A stretch of 64,000 bases of DNA from Coccinella septempunctata (taxonomy: Eukaryota; Arthropoda; Insecta; Coleoptera; Coccinellidae). A program made the position numbers and the translations under genes. Shown here piece by piece: positions 43,001 through 54,885 of the stretch (positions are counted from its first letter, which is position 1; every line of letters starts with the position of its first letter). A model generated the notes under the pieces. That model was not told the DNA's origin. It saw nothing but the letters and a program-made list of their open reading frames with translations, and did no database searches. The DNA is taken from assembly GCF_907165205.1 (NCBI RefSeq), contig NC_058190.1, forward strand, positions 15,260,001 through 15,324,000, in the 5' to 3' direction.

Positions 43001-46000
43001 TCAGTTTCCACATTTAATATAAATGACGATGACTGGATATACAGAAATATTTTCCTTGACTGATTGCACTTTTCGTGACATATCATCGCATTTTGTCCAA
43101 GTTCCTGTAACCCGTCTTGTAAATGCGACAAAGTGTTGGGGATAATGGACAATCACCCCGCCTAGCATATATTTTTCATTTATTACCTCGATATCCACAG
43201 GAATTTCGTTCAATTTTATTCCATCAGGAAAAAGATCTTTCTCAATTTGAAATACAAGATCGAAATCGAAACATAATAAATCCGAACACACTTTGGCGAG
43301 TTTAGATTCAGAACTGCAGGTTCTGCAATCTTGCGTCTTTTCGTCAAACTTTTCTATCAGGAATAAGTTGAAGTATTCGCTAAATGTCATTTCAGGTTTG
43401 TAATTATCGGCAACAATTACTTCTTCTGATGCTTCGTTACTGTTACAATTTTCACAAATTTGACGCATTGTAACGCTAGGGGTATTCAAAATTAAATTTC
43501 GCAGTAGTTCGTAAACGCTTCCATAGCAATTCATGAAATTATTATTTTTTTCATTGTATAAGCCTAGAATTGTAGCCCTTTCGCGATACAACGAATTGCT
43601 GACTCCCTCAACGGCGTATCTTTTAACAAAATCAAAAATTGGGGTATCGGAATTATTCTCAACAAATTGTTTGAATTTCCCGAAATTGCAATAGCAGTTA
43701 GCCATAACTTCCACTATCGAATCGAACGCGCACGTGTTTTGAACATAAATCTTTTCTTTGCCCATCAACACTGGGATGCGAAAATTTCCGTTTCTCAAAA
43801 GTTTATTATCTCTTTTAGAGTCTCTTTTGCTCTTAACAGGACGATCATATATAACCTCAATATTTGGACAAGGACGCAAATATTTTCCTCTTTCATCCGA
43901 CTTCAATACCTCTTTCAATGGTGACTTTGTTTTTTGAACTGACGATGTATTATTTATTTTCTTTGAAAGAATATGATCCTTATCGTCATCGCTGAGAGCC
44001 AATGCAACATCAACAATTTTTTTCATCTCAAAGTTATTCAAACCTCGCCAATTTTCCACATGAGAAAGATGTACGTTGTCGGAAGCATTGTTGATATTAG
44101 TTTCTGAAATAATTTCTTCGTTGAAATTTTTTTGTATCATGTAATTACTCAAAGCTCGCTCTTTAGTTTTTACTTTACTCGCGGCCATTTCTATTCTTGA
44201 AATATTCTCGATAGATTTGATGTGCTTTACAACGAATTTATCAGCACGCAACGGGTGATAATCTGCTCCCAGGTCCGAATGTTTCAAATCCTTGAAATAT
44301 GCTTCGCATCTAGCAGATGATGCAACCCCAGATGAAAGAGGAAAATAGGCTTTCATGACGTTCGTCCATATGGGAAAATGTTTCGCGAGTTTGATGACAT
44401 GTGATACGATTTCTGGACCGAAAAATGGGTTCAAAAACTCGGTTTCCCTTGACCCTTCGACACTCTCCAGTGCATTATCGTGATTTCTCTTTATGAAGGA
44501 ATTCAACTTGTTTTTTTCATCAGAAGTATCTTCCAAAAGTTCGAATTCTCTATCTGCGTAATTTTGATTCTCTTCGTGTGAAAATGTTTTGATTCGTTCC
44601 ATTAAGAATGCTTGTTTTTCAGCACAAGCGACATTTTTACCGTATGCATCGTTGCCTGTATATTCGCTGCTTGCAACAATAATTATCGAAAGTAATAATT
44701 CTTCGAAATCAGATACAGATTCACACGAAGACATTATACCGATACATCGCACGTAAAAGTCTTTTACTTTAGACAATTTGTTCGAGAAAACATTTTTCCT
44801 GCAAATAATTTTTATAAGGTGTGCAATGTCAACTCTTATAAATGACTTAAGGGGATGTTGCAAACTTTCCAACGAAAGCCATCTATAACAATCCGCCACG
44901 TACGAGCTCAAATTCCTGTCATTAAAGGCTAATGAAACACCTTTCAATAATGCTAGTGAATAATCGCAGTCGGTTTCGGGAGGGATGGGAGCGCCATTCC
45001 TCAGTATTTCTCGCAGCCAAAAACAAATCGTATTCGTGTCATGCTTTTCCGAAAGCATTTGAAAAACCGGTTGAATACTGTCATACCCCTTGACAACGAT
45101 TTGATACAAAAACACAGGAATTTTATCGCCATTACTTTTTTGTAAAGTTTTAACAAGAGAACCAGTTGCATCAATTTCGATTTTACGAAAGATCAAATCT
45201 TTATACATCGTCATTTGCATCGGCGATGAATAAAAAACAAAGAATCGGTCTAGTGCAATATCTTGAATATACCCTGAATACTTATCTTTATATTTAATTT
45301 ATAACAGAGAATATACTGGGTCTAAGTGTGCATTCACACCTAATTCGCGATTGACTGCTTCTTCTTTTATTTTCCTAAGGGTGGCCTTTCTTGGAAGATA
45401 TGGAGGTTCTGGATCGCCGAAGGAAAGATCCCCCATGGCTTCATTACGGAACAGTCGTGGTTTTTTTATGAGAAGTTCTTGGCCCATTTGGGTTCGGGTG
45501 GTACCTTTGATTTGCCGTTTGTATGTGTGGGGAATTCCTGTCGAGTCCACAGTGTGAACGCGAATGTCAATACCATCGCCTGGCGCTGGTTCAAACAGGG
45601 AAAATGCTCGAAGATCGGCACCACATTCGTTGCAAGAACCACGGATTCTCAAATAAGCCTTAGATTCAGAAGCCTGATTCACCTTGGCGTACTTGAATGA
45701 GAATGAACATGGAATTTTGGTTTTCAAAAAACACGCTTTTGCAATCATATCGGTCCAGCCACTTTGCAATACATTATAAGACTTTCCGTGAACTCTTTTT
45801 TCATTGTAGATTTTTTTTACTGGCTTTATGATATTCCACTCTTCTCTACTCAGACTTATGTCGAAAATCAGAGGCGGACTTGCGATACAGCTTTTTTGGT
45901 GAAGCTGGGATGTTAAAACATCGTCTTCGTTGCTGGAGGTAGTAGAGTCCATACACTGTTCAATTTTCTCATCCTCAATTTAGTCAATAAGTCCCAACGA

Positions 46001-46173
46001 TTTTCTCTCACATAGAAGTTCAGCGTGTCGGGCAAAACTCCAGGTAGTAATGTAGCAGCTTCTCTCCACACATTGTGAGAACGTCCTCTGATTTTTGCAT
46101 TCTCGTCGAATATTTTGACCGATTTCAGACAATGGAAAATTTCCTCTGGATCAATTTTGCTCTTTCGTGGCAT
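43001..46173 (-). pseudogene. NOF-like MULE transposase fused to a ubiquitin-specific-protease-like domain
   Basis: Minus-strand gene of about 1050 codons. The N-terminal part (46173-45913, ATG 46173) has a DNA-binding-like start, MPRKSKIDPEEIF. A frameshift near 45960 leads to 45952-45302 with a zinc-type patch CNECGADLRAF and RQIKGTTRTQMG. An in-frame TAA at 45301-45299 is the only stop before the catalytic part. That part (numbered from 45220) has Asp17 in EIDATGSLVK, Asp86 in DCDYSLALL and Glu306 in SARCEAYFK, a plausible MULE DDE triad. Residues 490-739 form a peptidase C19-like unit: Cys497 in VQNTCAFDS, zinc-ribbon pairs CENC (589/592) and CRTC (632/635), His696 in GGVIVHYPQHFVAF and Asp712/713 in WTKCDD. 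The transposase would cut the arms. The protease-like part might remove ubiquitin from the transposase or host factors; this is inference. One frameshift and one stop make the copy defective, though each domain is intact. Confidence 0.83.
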
Positions 46174-46501
46174 TTTGTGAACTTTGCAAATAAGGCAAGC
46201 CTGAAATTATGAATTCAAATAAGAATAATAGATTGTTATGTCCTCGTTATACCGAGGAAAATCGCCATATTCTTCGTTGAACCTTCTAAAAAATTATATC
46301 CTATTGCATTTTTCAATGTTCGGATGATACAAATGGTAAGTCTACTGAAGGGATCCCGAGGACTATAGCAGCTAGAAGAAAACAGATGACACATTTCCTA
46401 GCTCTTTTCCAGAGAAACAAAGAAGGTGAAAACCGTAGCCCCCTACGATTCTTCGTTTTTGAGTTATTAGCAGTAGACAATGAATTTTGCCTAGCCCTGT
46501 A
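46174..46501. other. Foldback interior upstream of the transposase gene
   Basis: This is the likely 5' flank or promoter side of the minus-strand gene. No other coding signal that I trust. Confidence 0.4.
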
Positions 46502-47110
46502 CAGTGCATCCCAAATTCGCTTCAATTATTATTAGATAAAGATAAGAAAAGAAGGTGTTAATGCCATTGTAGATCATAAGAATAAGAATACGAAGAATCA
46601 AGGTAGGAATTTTGTGCCTCTTTTCATGATGGTTCGTGATAATCTTGAACTTAATATAATTACAGCGTCCATACCCGAATTTTTATTATATAAATTCTTT
46701 TTAGATAATGTTATATATTATCTCAATTCAAAAAATGCAATTCAACGGTGAAATAAAATATAGGGTGTCCCATTAAAAAAATTATAAGTTTGAGTTATGA
46801 CTCAAAAATGGTAGCTTAGAAATTTTTTTTATGTACGCCAATGAATTCTACGTAAAAATATCTATCTAAGACCGTTTAGACAGTTTTCGTCTTGAAAATA
46901 TCATAAGAGGATCTCGAGATAAACAGTATCCCCGAAAAGGCTATAATTTCAAAATGACGCTGTAACTTACAAAATTTAACATATATTAAAAAACTGAAAG
47001 CGCCTTCGAAGTTGTCATGAAAAAGTATCCTATAAATTTCTAACTTAAAATTTTTTATCTCCAACAGTTGCAGATGTAAGTTTAGGGGACAGCGAATTTG
47101 GGATGCACAG
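46502..47110. mobile_element. MITE-like repeat with TA flanks
   Basis: Ends CAGTGCATCCCAAATTCGCT at the left and its near inverse at the right (one mismatch), each flanked by TA (46500-46501 and 47111-47112). This fits a Tc1/mariner-type MITE. It contains a GGGTGTCCCATTAAAAAAA stretch that may be the end of another repeat. No coding. Confidence 0.6.
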
Positions 47111-47167
47111 TACAATGAAGAGTCAAAAGTTTTTTCTAATTTGTAATGAATAACGACCGTTATATCT

Positions 47168-47386
47168 ATGGAGTTCATTCCGCAACATAAGTATCCTGTA
47201 GCGTTCCTCGAACAACTGAAGAACAGAAGAATCTCCACTTGGAAGAATGGACTTGGTCGAGAGGCCCTTCCGGCCAAAAGCAAGATTTTGAATGTTTTAA
47301 ATATTATTGAAAGATTGAAAGTATCTCTAACGACGAAAATGATCATTCAACAACGCAAAGATGATATTCTTCACGCTGGCGAATAA
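47168..47386 (+). CDS. Short hypothetical ORF inside the Foldback element
   Basis: ATG 47168 to 47386, 72 residues, MEFIPQHKYPVAFLEQLKN to the C-terminal KDDILHAGE. It has mixed charged and hydrophobic content and higher GC than its surroundings, so it could be a captured exon or decayed gene end. No family recognised, and no introns or partner seen. Confidence 0.25.
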   Translation: MEFIPQHKYPVAFLEQLKNRRISTWKNGLGREALPAKSKILNVLNIIERLKVSLTTKMIIQQRKDDILHAGE

Positions 47387-47662
47387 GTTATGTATTAAAT
47401 AATTATCTAATAATTGTAAGCTCTTGTATCATACGCCGAACTGTAATGGTAACCCGTTGAATTAACCTCTGCTGAAACTCATACACATGCTATGTTGCTT
47501 GATATCTAAAAATGTACCTATTGCTGATGAAATCGTTACATACGAAATTGTATTTTGTGTCCCTGAGGATGAAATCGAATTCAAAAGCTTGGCGTCTTAT
47601 GAATACAGAGTTAGGTCTTAATGGCGCATTTGATAGATATCAATTATTAAATAAACTAGGTA

Positions 47663-47936
47663 CAGTACAATCGAGATAACGTGAACAGAATAAAACCAGG
47701 GTTGTTCACACAATAGAGGTTGTTCATATTACCGGAGGTCACTGAAATACAAACTCTAAAATATATTTCTATACAGATTTATTATCTAATAAAACTAAAA
47801 TACATTCTTATCGAAGATTTACAATGGTTGAAAAAATTGTGAGATCTTAGTTTGCACCCTTTTTGGCAGAAACAATGTTGTTCACGCTATTGAGCTGTTC
47901 TAACGAGCGAGTGTTCACAGTATCGCGATTGTACTG
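47663..47936. mobile_element. Tc1/mariner or pogo-type MITE, 274 bp
   Basis: TIRs of about 25 bp: CAGTACAATCGAGATAACG at left, inverse with small changes at right. TA duplication at 47661-47662 and 47937-47938. No coding. Confidence 0.8.
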
Positions 47937-47938
47937 TA

Positions 47939-49342
47939 CTTATATATATACAGGTTGTTAAAAAACAACGTGTCAATATTTTGGGAGCTAATCCTAGACC
48001 TCAAAATAAATAAAAAGGTTTATATAAGCATGGCTCCGCAAATCAGCCGTTTTTGAGATATAAGCGATTTTTGGTTTTGAAAAATCAAATACTAGCGCAA
48101 CCAAATACGATAAATTTCAGGCGTTCTGTAAGGAAACCGTAAATTCAAGAACAAAGCAAGAAAAAAATCCCAAATAATTCCAAAATTCTTTTTGAGGACA
48201 CAATATGAATTTTTCATCATATAACTTGGATTTGATAGACGGCACAATTCGAAGAATTATAAAATGATTAATGCGGCCTACAGGCACAAATTGGATTTGA
48301 GAAGTTACTTTTCCACCGAAGGAGATTTTTCGATTTCCTATTGACGAGAATAGCAAGGATTTCTATTCCATTCTACCAAAATAAATTTAGGAAAGTTATA
48401 AAAATTATATCTTTCTTTTTCACATGAAATATTCATGTCCCCTCATCGATCTCGCAAAAACTTTGCACGTCTTGTGGAAAAATAAATTCGAAAAAATATT
48501 CTAAGCAATATCAATACCTCTGATTATATATTAAATCCTTTGATCTTGCGCCAAATCAGATGATCTTCAAATTTTGATTGTCTTGAAATTGTTCTGCACT
48601 TTCAGATCTCAACTCTTTATTTCGAATTTCAAACAGAAGTTTGGATAAGGATAAAATAGGAGATGTGACCTACAAGGAATCTTCTTACCAACTGGATGAA
48701 GAATCAAAATGCATTTAAAAGATGCTATGGTGCGTAATCATATTCGTGAAATATTTCTACCAAAGATGTGCCGACACACGTGTGCATCTATTTTACTACC
48801 GAAAAGTTCGTCGGTACTTACGTCGGCATGTCTTTGATCTCAACGCGCCGAAAAAACATCTCGCATGCCATGAATGAAGGATCTTCCTTATATGAAACTT
48901 TCCACATTATGCCATTTGAATCATTAATTCATTTATTATTTGAAATATGAACAAATATGGACTTACAATGAAATAACGAACAATTCAGTTTTCTTATTTT
49001 TATTTTTATTCATGAGTTATTAGGTTAAAGAAGATATTTTCGCTTCTTGTTTTTTGAAGGAGCATAAACCAATTTCGCTCGGACAAACGTGAATCTGCTA
49101 AGAACATAGGATTTATACTGTGAAAAACATTTATTAGCTACTAGGTATTTTTGAATAGGTGTGAAATGATATAGATAGAAAATAATTTTTTCCGCCGACC
49201 TCTTAATAATAGCACTGTTTTACGTACACGAAATTAACCGTTAATGAACCCTTTTATTGGTTAATTTCCTATTAATGCATTATTGTCATGGGTAATCGAA
49301 CATAGAAGTATTCAGCAGCTACCCAAATATTATATAATTACC
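47939..49342. other. Foldback interior, no gene recognised
   Basis: It begins with TACAGGTTGTTAAAAAACAACG (about 47950), which resembles the end of another dispersed repeat with AACGTGTCAATATTTTGGGAG, but I could not find its other end. The rest is AT-rich with only chance open frames. Confidence 0.4.
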
Positions 49343-49590
49343 ATTCCTTCTTGTTGGTTGTCATCATCCTTGCTCTTTCCCAAGTTTGTCCCCTTTCTCC
49401 AATTATCTTCCCCATTTGCTTGCCCCAGGTAGTAACCGGTCTTCCGCGCCTTCTTTTTTCCGTAACCTTTGCTTCCCATACTTTTCTAGCAGGTCTTTCG
49501 TGATTCATCCTATTCAGATGTCCCCACCAACTCAGTTGTCTCTTCTCTATGAAATCCTGCAGAGGTTCTATTCCGATGTCTTTACATATA
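49343..49590 (-). pseudogene. LINE ORF2 C-terminal fragment (endonuclease-RT family tail)
   Basis: The minus strand reads GIEPLQDFIEKRQLSWWGHL, then RMNHERPARKVWEAK, then RRRGRPVTTWGKQM and ends NKKEW followed by TAA. The WWGHL, RP-RK and RRGRP-TW order is typical of the end of many insect non-LTR polyproteins. RT is missing. About 80 residues. Confidence 0.7.
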
Positions 49591-50080
49591 TAATTATTTT
49601 ATTTGTATGTCGCATTGATCTTCGTAATTGAGCGTAATTGAGCAGAGATGAATTGTGAAGGTTGCAGAAAAATTATGTTGGTTAGAGAGTAATCAATATA
49701 TCTATGTACTATAACTCCAGCTTCCACCAGCTCCACACATTCTTAACGGATATTATAGGGAACGGTATCAATGTCATTTACTCAAATTGTCATAACTCGA
49801 ATATGCCCTCTATGGACTTCTCGAATTGTCCGATCGGCCGCATAAATATCAACATTCCGATATTAACATAGAAAATGTATAAAGTGTCAAATTTGACTAG
49901 GTATTGATAGAAAATTTTTGCAATCAAGAATTCTCATTCAATTCGAAAAATCTTGTAATCAACTCGTTAATTAATTGAGTGATTAATGATCTCGAACAAT
50001 AACGTTCTCGCTTCGCTCGTACGTTAAAATGTCTGTATCATTAATCGCTGTTATAATAACCTAGTTGATTAAATAACTAT
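49591..50080. other. Foldback interior next to the right arm
   Basis: AT-rich, no gene or repeat recognised. Confidence 0.45.
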
Positions 50081-50908
50081 TTCATCCCATCTTGCTAATG
50101 GAATCTATACAAATGCAAATCAATTTTCGATGTACAAACATGAACCAGCGAAAGACAAACAAACCTGAATGTTTGGTTCGAAAATTTGCATTTTGTGGTG
50201 TCATTATTACACTTTTTTTTATTGTTTTGAGGTTATTGGGTGGACAAAAGTGGACTCACATTGGACAAACGATCTTTACCATAAAAAACACGTTTTCGCA
50301 ATTTGGGTGAGCTGCTCAGAAAATGCACCGCAACAACTTCTTTTTCCATATCTCTCAAACGGTGCCTGGACAAATGAAAAAAAAAAGGTGGACAAACATG
50401 GACCTACGATGGACAAACGACCCTGAAATTTCGGTTCAAAAATTCTCATTTGGGGGTGCCAACTTCACACTTTCCAAAATTTTAAAAAGTTGATTTCTAC
50501 GGTTCTGTGGGTGGACAAATGAAAAAATTGGGTGGACAAACATGGACCTACGATGGACAAACGACCCTGAAATTTTGGTTCAAAAATTTTCATTTGGGGG
50601 TGCCAACTTCACACTTTCCAAAATTTTAAAAGGTCGATTTCTACGGTTCTGTGGGTGGACAAATGAAAAAATTGGGTGGACAAAAGTGGATTTACGTTGG
50701 ACAAACGATCTGTACCATCAAAAAAACGTTTTTGCAATTTGGGGGTGCTGCTCAGAAAATGCACCGAAAAAAGTTTTTTCCCATATCTCTCAAACGGTGC
50801 CTGGACAAATGAAAAAAAAAGGTGGACAAACGTGGACCTACGATGGACAAACGACCCTGAAATTTTTGTTTCAAAATTCGCATTTGGGGGTGCCAGCTTC
50901 ACATAGCT
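50081..50908. repeat. Right arm of Foldback element
   Basis: 828 bp, inverted relative to the left arm, with steps of about 290, 141 and 260. It lacks three 291-bp units present at left. The inner end (ATTAGCAAGATGGGATGAAA inverted) matches 42511-42530. Confidence 0.9.
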
Positions 50909-50917
50909 GCTAGACGT

Positions 50918-51482
50918 TGAGTTGATGATGTTCAGGTCCGGCGTATGGAAATGACCGCTGTATTTCATCACAATGAAAGACTGCGATTGTGAATATTCAT
51001 GAAAAATAATGAAGGTTTCATTCCCATTTCAATTTATTTTCCGTAGAATCGCTTTCTTTCTTCAAAAAATCATTTATATAAATGAATAAAAAACCTTTCT
51101 TGAAAAATGCTCAATATTATCATCGAGTTTAAATATACCTACGTTACAGAGTGTTCGGTAACTGAAATATTTTAATTAAATTGGGTACAAGCATAAAAAA
51201 CAATCTTTTCCAGGTTTGGCTTCAAGATACTAATTTGAAAATAGGTATGATGAATGAAGTAATAGTTTGTTGTCCAAATACATATTGAAATATTGCATAA
51301 AGTATTATAAACCTCAATGATAAGTTGTCAGAAGCTATAAAATCAACCTGCAATAGAATAAAATAATAAAAAGACAGGATAAACATTCATATATTGGTCC
51401 CCAAATTATAATACAATTCTCCAATCTAATATTTATTAAGCTGTTAAAAGATATATCAGCGTTCTTGAACTTTAAATATTCA
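50918..51482. other. Interval between Foldback element and P-like fragments
   Basis: AT-rich, nothing recognised. It starts with the second copy of the Foldback target sequence context. Confidence 0.4.
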
Positions 51483-51665
51483 TCAACTGCACTTCAACTG
51501 CCAGTGTTTCTTGGAGGGGCATTAAAGAAACGTACCAAATTGACTAGAAGCAAGTCGTATCAACCCAAACGCCTTTAAGTTAAGATTAAACTGGCTAACC
51601 ATCAGGTCTTCAGCAAAATCTTGTATTCAACCATGATGACAGTAATTGCAACTAATGCCAGAAAC
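51483..51665 (+). pseudogene. P-element-like transposase fragment, plus-strand copy
   Basis: The plus strand contains IKLANHQVFSKILYSTMMTV. It matches, in inverted position, the minus-strand segment VKLAIQIFSKTLYSTMMTV at about 61375-61445. Upstream, VSWRGIKETY at about 51505-51535 likewise matches NVSWRDIKETY at about 61500. These resemble the P/THAP9-type stretch with KLA-QVFS. Stops intervene. Assignment depends on linkage to the better minus-strand remnant. Confidence 0.5.
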
Positions 51666-51699
51666 AAGTGTCCTTTCAATTTTGAAAATGAATCTTATT

Positions 51700-52360
51700 T
51701 TATCTGCCTAAATTCCCAAGAAAAAATTTACGGCAATTATGTGAGGAGGAGATAGTGAATAAAGAATTTATTGAAGCACAAATACACAAGATACATTCAG
51801 AATAAATTGAAGAAAAACAGATATTTAATGGATACCTCAGATGAATTCTATCTGTGAAGAGCATACATATTTGAATTAATTTACTCAGAGAGTTATCTGA
51901 ATAAAACTGCACACTAAATATAGTTGTGAGGGCATTTTCATCTTTTCAGTATAATTTTTTAATATTAATATCAGTCTAATTTCCCTTGCGAAGTTTTGCT
52001 AGCCGTAAACGCATCGGTCCATTTGAGAACAACCTTCAACGACAATAGTGTGTCGAGGTCCCTTTAATGCATCTCTAATAGAATGTTCAAAATCTGTTGA
52101 AGGAATGCATATTTTCTTCGCCATAATTTTCACTGGAAATATATATTCCATCATCCCTCAAGTTTGCTACATTATAAGTGAGTTCGCAATTTGCACAATT
52201 CTATTTTTTGCCTATCTTTCTCATTAAATACCCAGAGAAGTATGCAATGGAGTTGGACTCTAGGGTATTTTGTCCACAAATTCTTCATTCATTTTCTCCT
52301 CCTCACAAACCTCGCTATTGTCCGAATCAATCGAAGACGTAATCCTAAGATTATAGAGTT
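51700..52360 (-). pseudogene. P-element-like transposase, C-terminal remnant
   Basis: The minus strand continues the remnant at 60851-61680 after the gypsy insertion. It reads ITSSIDSDNSEVCEEEKMNE, then SNSIAYFSGYLMRKIGKK, then NCANCELTYNVA. The SIAYFSGYL-K block followed by C-x2-C is the C-terminal signature of P/THAP9-type transposases. Several stops. Toward 51700 the similarity fades. Confidence 0.65.
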
Positions 52361-52364
52361 AACT

Positions 52365-53603
52365 TGTAACGTGGGTTACTCGGAGAAACCTAATCTCGAG
52401 CGCCAGCTATTCTTTTCAATAGGAAGAATAGCAAACCTACCAGAGTAGCTGCTAGCCGGAGACAGAGCTCGCTGTTATCTAGGGCGGTAGCGATAACGAA
52501 GAAGTCAAAATCAAATGATATAAAAGTTTATTTACACCTTCGGAAACTAATTATATGTACAAGGGAGATATGCGTAGGTATGAACTATGAGTGAATCTAT
52601 AAGCGAACATACATTCAGGAAATTCTATCCGGTCACGAGCACTTTATGAAATTTAGACCGGGTGTAGTGAAAAATTAAAGGTTCAATAAAAATGCGCCAA
52701 CCAGAACTGACGGAACGAATGCTAAGGACTTGCTATACGGTATCGGTATGTAGTTGTATTTCTCCGGAAATGAAACACAATATAACGCGCCATGACTGAC
52801 AGAAAAGAAGAGATTTCGGATTCAACACTTATGACGCGGAACGCGGACAGGCGGGTTAACGGAACTTTTCCTTCAGTACCCCAAGGGCTTCCGCACCATG
52901 ACTGATAGCGAAGGGAAAAGTCAGACTCGCGAAACAGGGTAAAGAACGATAAAATACAACAGAAAAACGATACAGTACAGCAGTGTCAAAGTTAAAGAAG
53001 TAACGGCGTAGGTCTAACAAAGAAACTGAACGGTACAGACGGGGACCTACCTCCTTTGTTTCAAGCACTCGCGGAACTCAAAGGATTTAAAAGAAAAACT
53101 AAAAAATTTACTCTAAGTAGCACTGATGCAAACACAAAATAATTATTCTTCAACGGCGAAAGAAATACGGAAAATTAACTGAATTTAAAACAGAAGTCAC
53201 CACGTTAGAAAGCGAAAAATCGAAATACTGAAGCAAAGTCAGAGAGCAAGTCGAAGAACTGAAGTAAAAGTCGAAAAGTGACCGTCGCGGGGGAAAATTT
53301 GCTTTTATAGGCAAATCCCCTCTCACGGTAAAAATCTGAAAATTCCAGAATGCGACAAGAATGAAAAACGTCGTCAGCTACGGTTTATCGCATATCAACA
53401 GATAAAAAACGTCGAAATCTTCAGCGGCATGTAAGAAAAACAACGTGAAATACAGATAAGCGGTTTTTTACATTTACTCTGCCTATCGGAATGAACGTAC
53501 GGAATATTCGAGAATTAAAATATTTTCAAAGACGGAAATCTAAAACGAAAGAAATGCACTAAAATGAATTCCAATTTTCCTCAGAAAACTGGACTCCATT
53601 ACA
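52365..53603 (-). repeat. Gypsy 3' LTR
   Basis: 1239 bp. Abutted at its inner side by the polypurine tract. An antisense 70-residue open frame (52856-53068) recurs in the other LTR and is not a gene. Confidence 0.93.
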
Positions 53604-54885
53604 CCCTCCCCAGCTCGGAAGAAATTAACTTACGATGAAATAGTGAGTTTAATTTCACGACTCTATCTACCCCTAGAAATAATGACCTTACTTTCTCGCG
53701 CGCCACCTATATACTCGTGACCAGTTCACAACTCAATCAAGTACTTTTTCCTCTCTATGGTTGGGAGTGGTAGTTCCAATGCGCACGCAGAAACGTCAGC
53801 GTCAGTCACCTCGGCGCAGGTCTCCGCCATCTTGTCAAAGAACTTTGTTCAGCGTTCCGTGGATACTTGATGTGGGTGTATAATAGTGGAAAATCTTCTT
53901 TCTCTATGTGGAAATCCATCTTCATCGCTGGTCGGAAACGTGCCATGCTTCATCCCTCCGGTGAGTACCTAATTTAACTGTGTTTGGCGGGTGTTTGAAT
54001 TCCATCGTGGTTCTGTAGGTTACCCAGGATTCGTGGGAGCTGCAACAGGTGGAAAGCCTCCCACAGCCCGACGTGGGGGCTCAATGGACTGGTATGACCC
54101 GGCTGTACGGACGTTGAGACTCTCGGATCCGGTATGAGACTTGCAGGTGGGTAATTTCTAACAATAATTCTCCGATCTTCATCGTTCCTCGTGGTCCACT
54201 TTTCTGCTTGGAACGGTTTTTCTCTGTATTCTGTTTTCAGGTAGACGGTGTTTTCTCCAGGTAGACAGTTTTAAATTGACGGTACCATAATTTCGATTCG
54301 GTTCAGAATAGAAATTGGTTAGATGCATTTGATTAATAGACGGATATACTCAGTTGAAATGTGAAACAGTATCCTTTATTAATATTCCTTACATAAGTAA
54401 CAGATTTTTCGGACAGTTTTAACAGGTTTGATTTATAATTGCATGCTGAACGGATGAAAATCTGTAGATACAATATTTCGGTCAACGGTGGTGCATGTAC
54501 GGAATTTGAACGGAATTGTTACGGTGTAATCGGTTATAACTATGTTTGATAATGGGCATTCTATTAACGAGATTTCTCCTTGTAGGTAGCTTCGGCTTCT
54601 TGGACAGGCACAAAGGGCTAACTCCCTACTGGTTGACATGCGGAATTTGTTCAACTTCTTTCGGGGTGGTGTTACCCGCTGGTTCTTGGAGACAGATTGT
54701 CTGGATGCACTGGTTCTGGTTGGTTGAGCAACAACAGTTATTCAGATAAACAGGTAAACGGAAAATAATAATATAGTCGGTAACGGAAAAAAAATATATA
54801 TATTCGGTAACGGAAAAATAACAGATTTCCTCATTTCAGAGGTTATTTCTATAGAACGGTTAACGGATCATGACAATAATATATG
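53604..54885 (-). other. Gypsy 3' untranslated region with polypurine tract
   Basis: The minus strand ends CTGGGGAGGG directly before the LTR (53604-53613), the polypurine tract. The rest, about 1.27 kb between the pol stop and the LTR, has no env-like or other convincing frame. A direct repeat of TTCGGTAACGGAAAAA occurs near 54775-54815. Confidence 0.7.

Larger units (their letters stand above)
40830..50908 (-). mobile_element. Complete Foldback/NOF-like Mutator (MULE) transposon
   Basis: 10,079 bp flanked by the perfect 9-bp repeat GCTAGACGT (40821-40829 and 50909-50917); 9 bp is the Mutator/Foldback TSD size. Termini are AGCTATGTGAAGCTGGCACC and its inverse. Long arms (40830-42530 and 50081-50908) consist of tandem subrepeats as in Drosophila FB elements. 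The interior has one minus-strand gene with a MULE-type transposase, comparable to NOF. It also carries later passengers: MITE-like repeats at 46502-47110 and 47663-47936, and a LINE piece at 49343-49590. Strand is that of the gene. Confidence 0.9.

Noticed and set aside
48117..48950. Short open frames (79 and 60 residues)
   Set aside because: Low complexity, no similarity, AT-rich surroundings.
52856..53068. 70-residue frame repeated at 60099-60311, with a variant at 2566-2793
   Set aside because: Same reason: it is inside the gypsy LTR, with no start context or family similarity.
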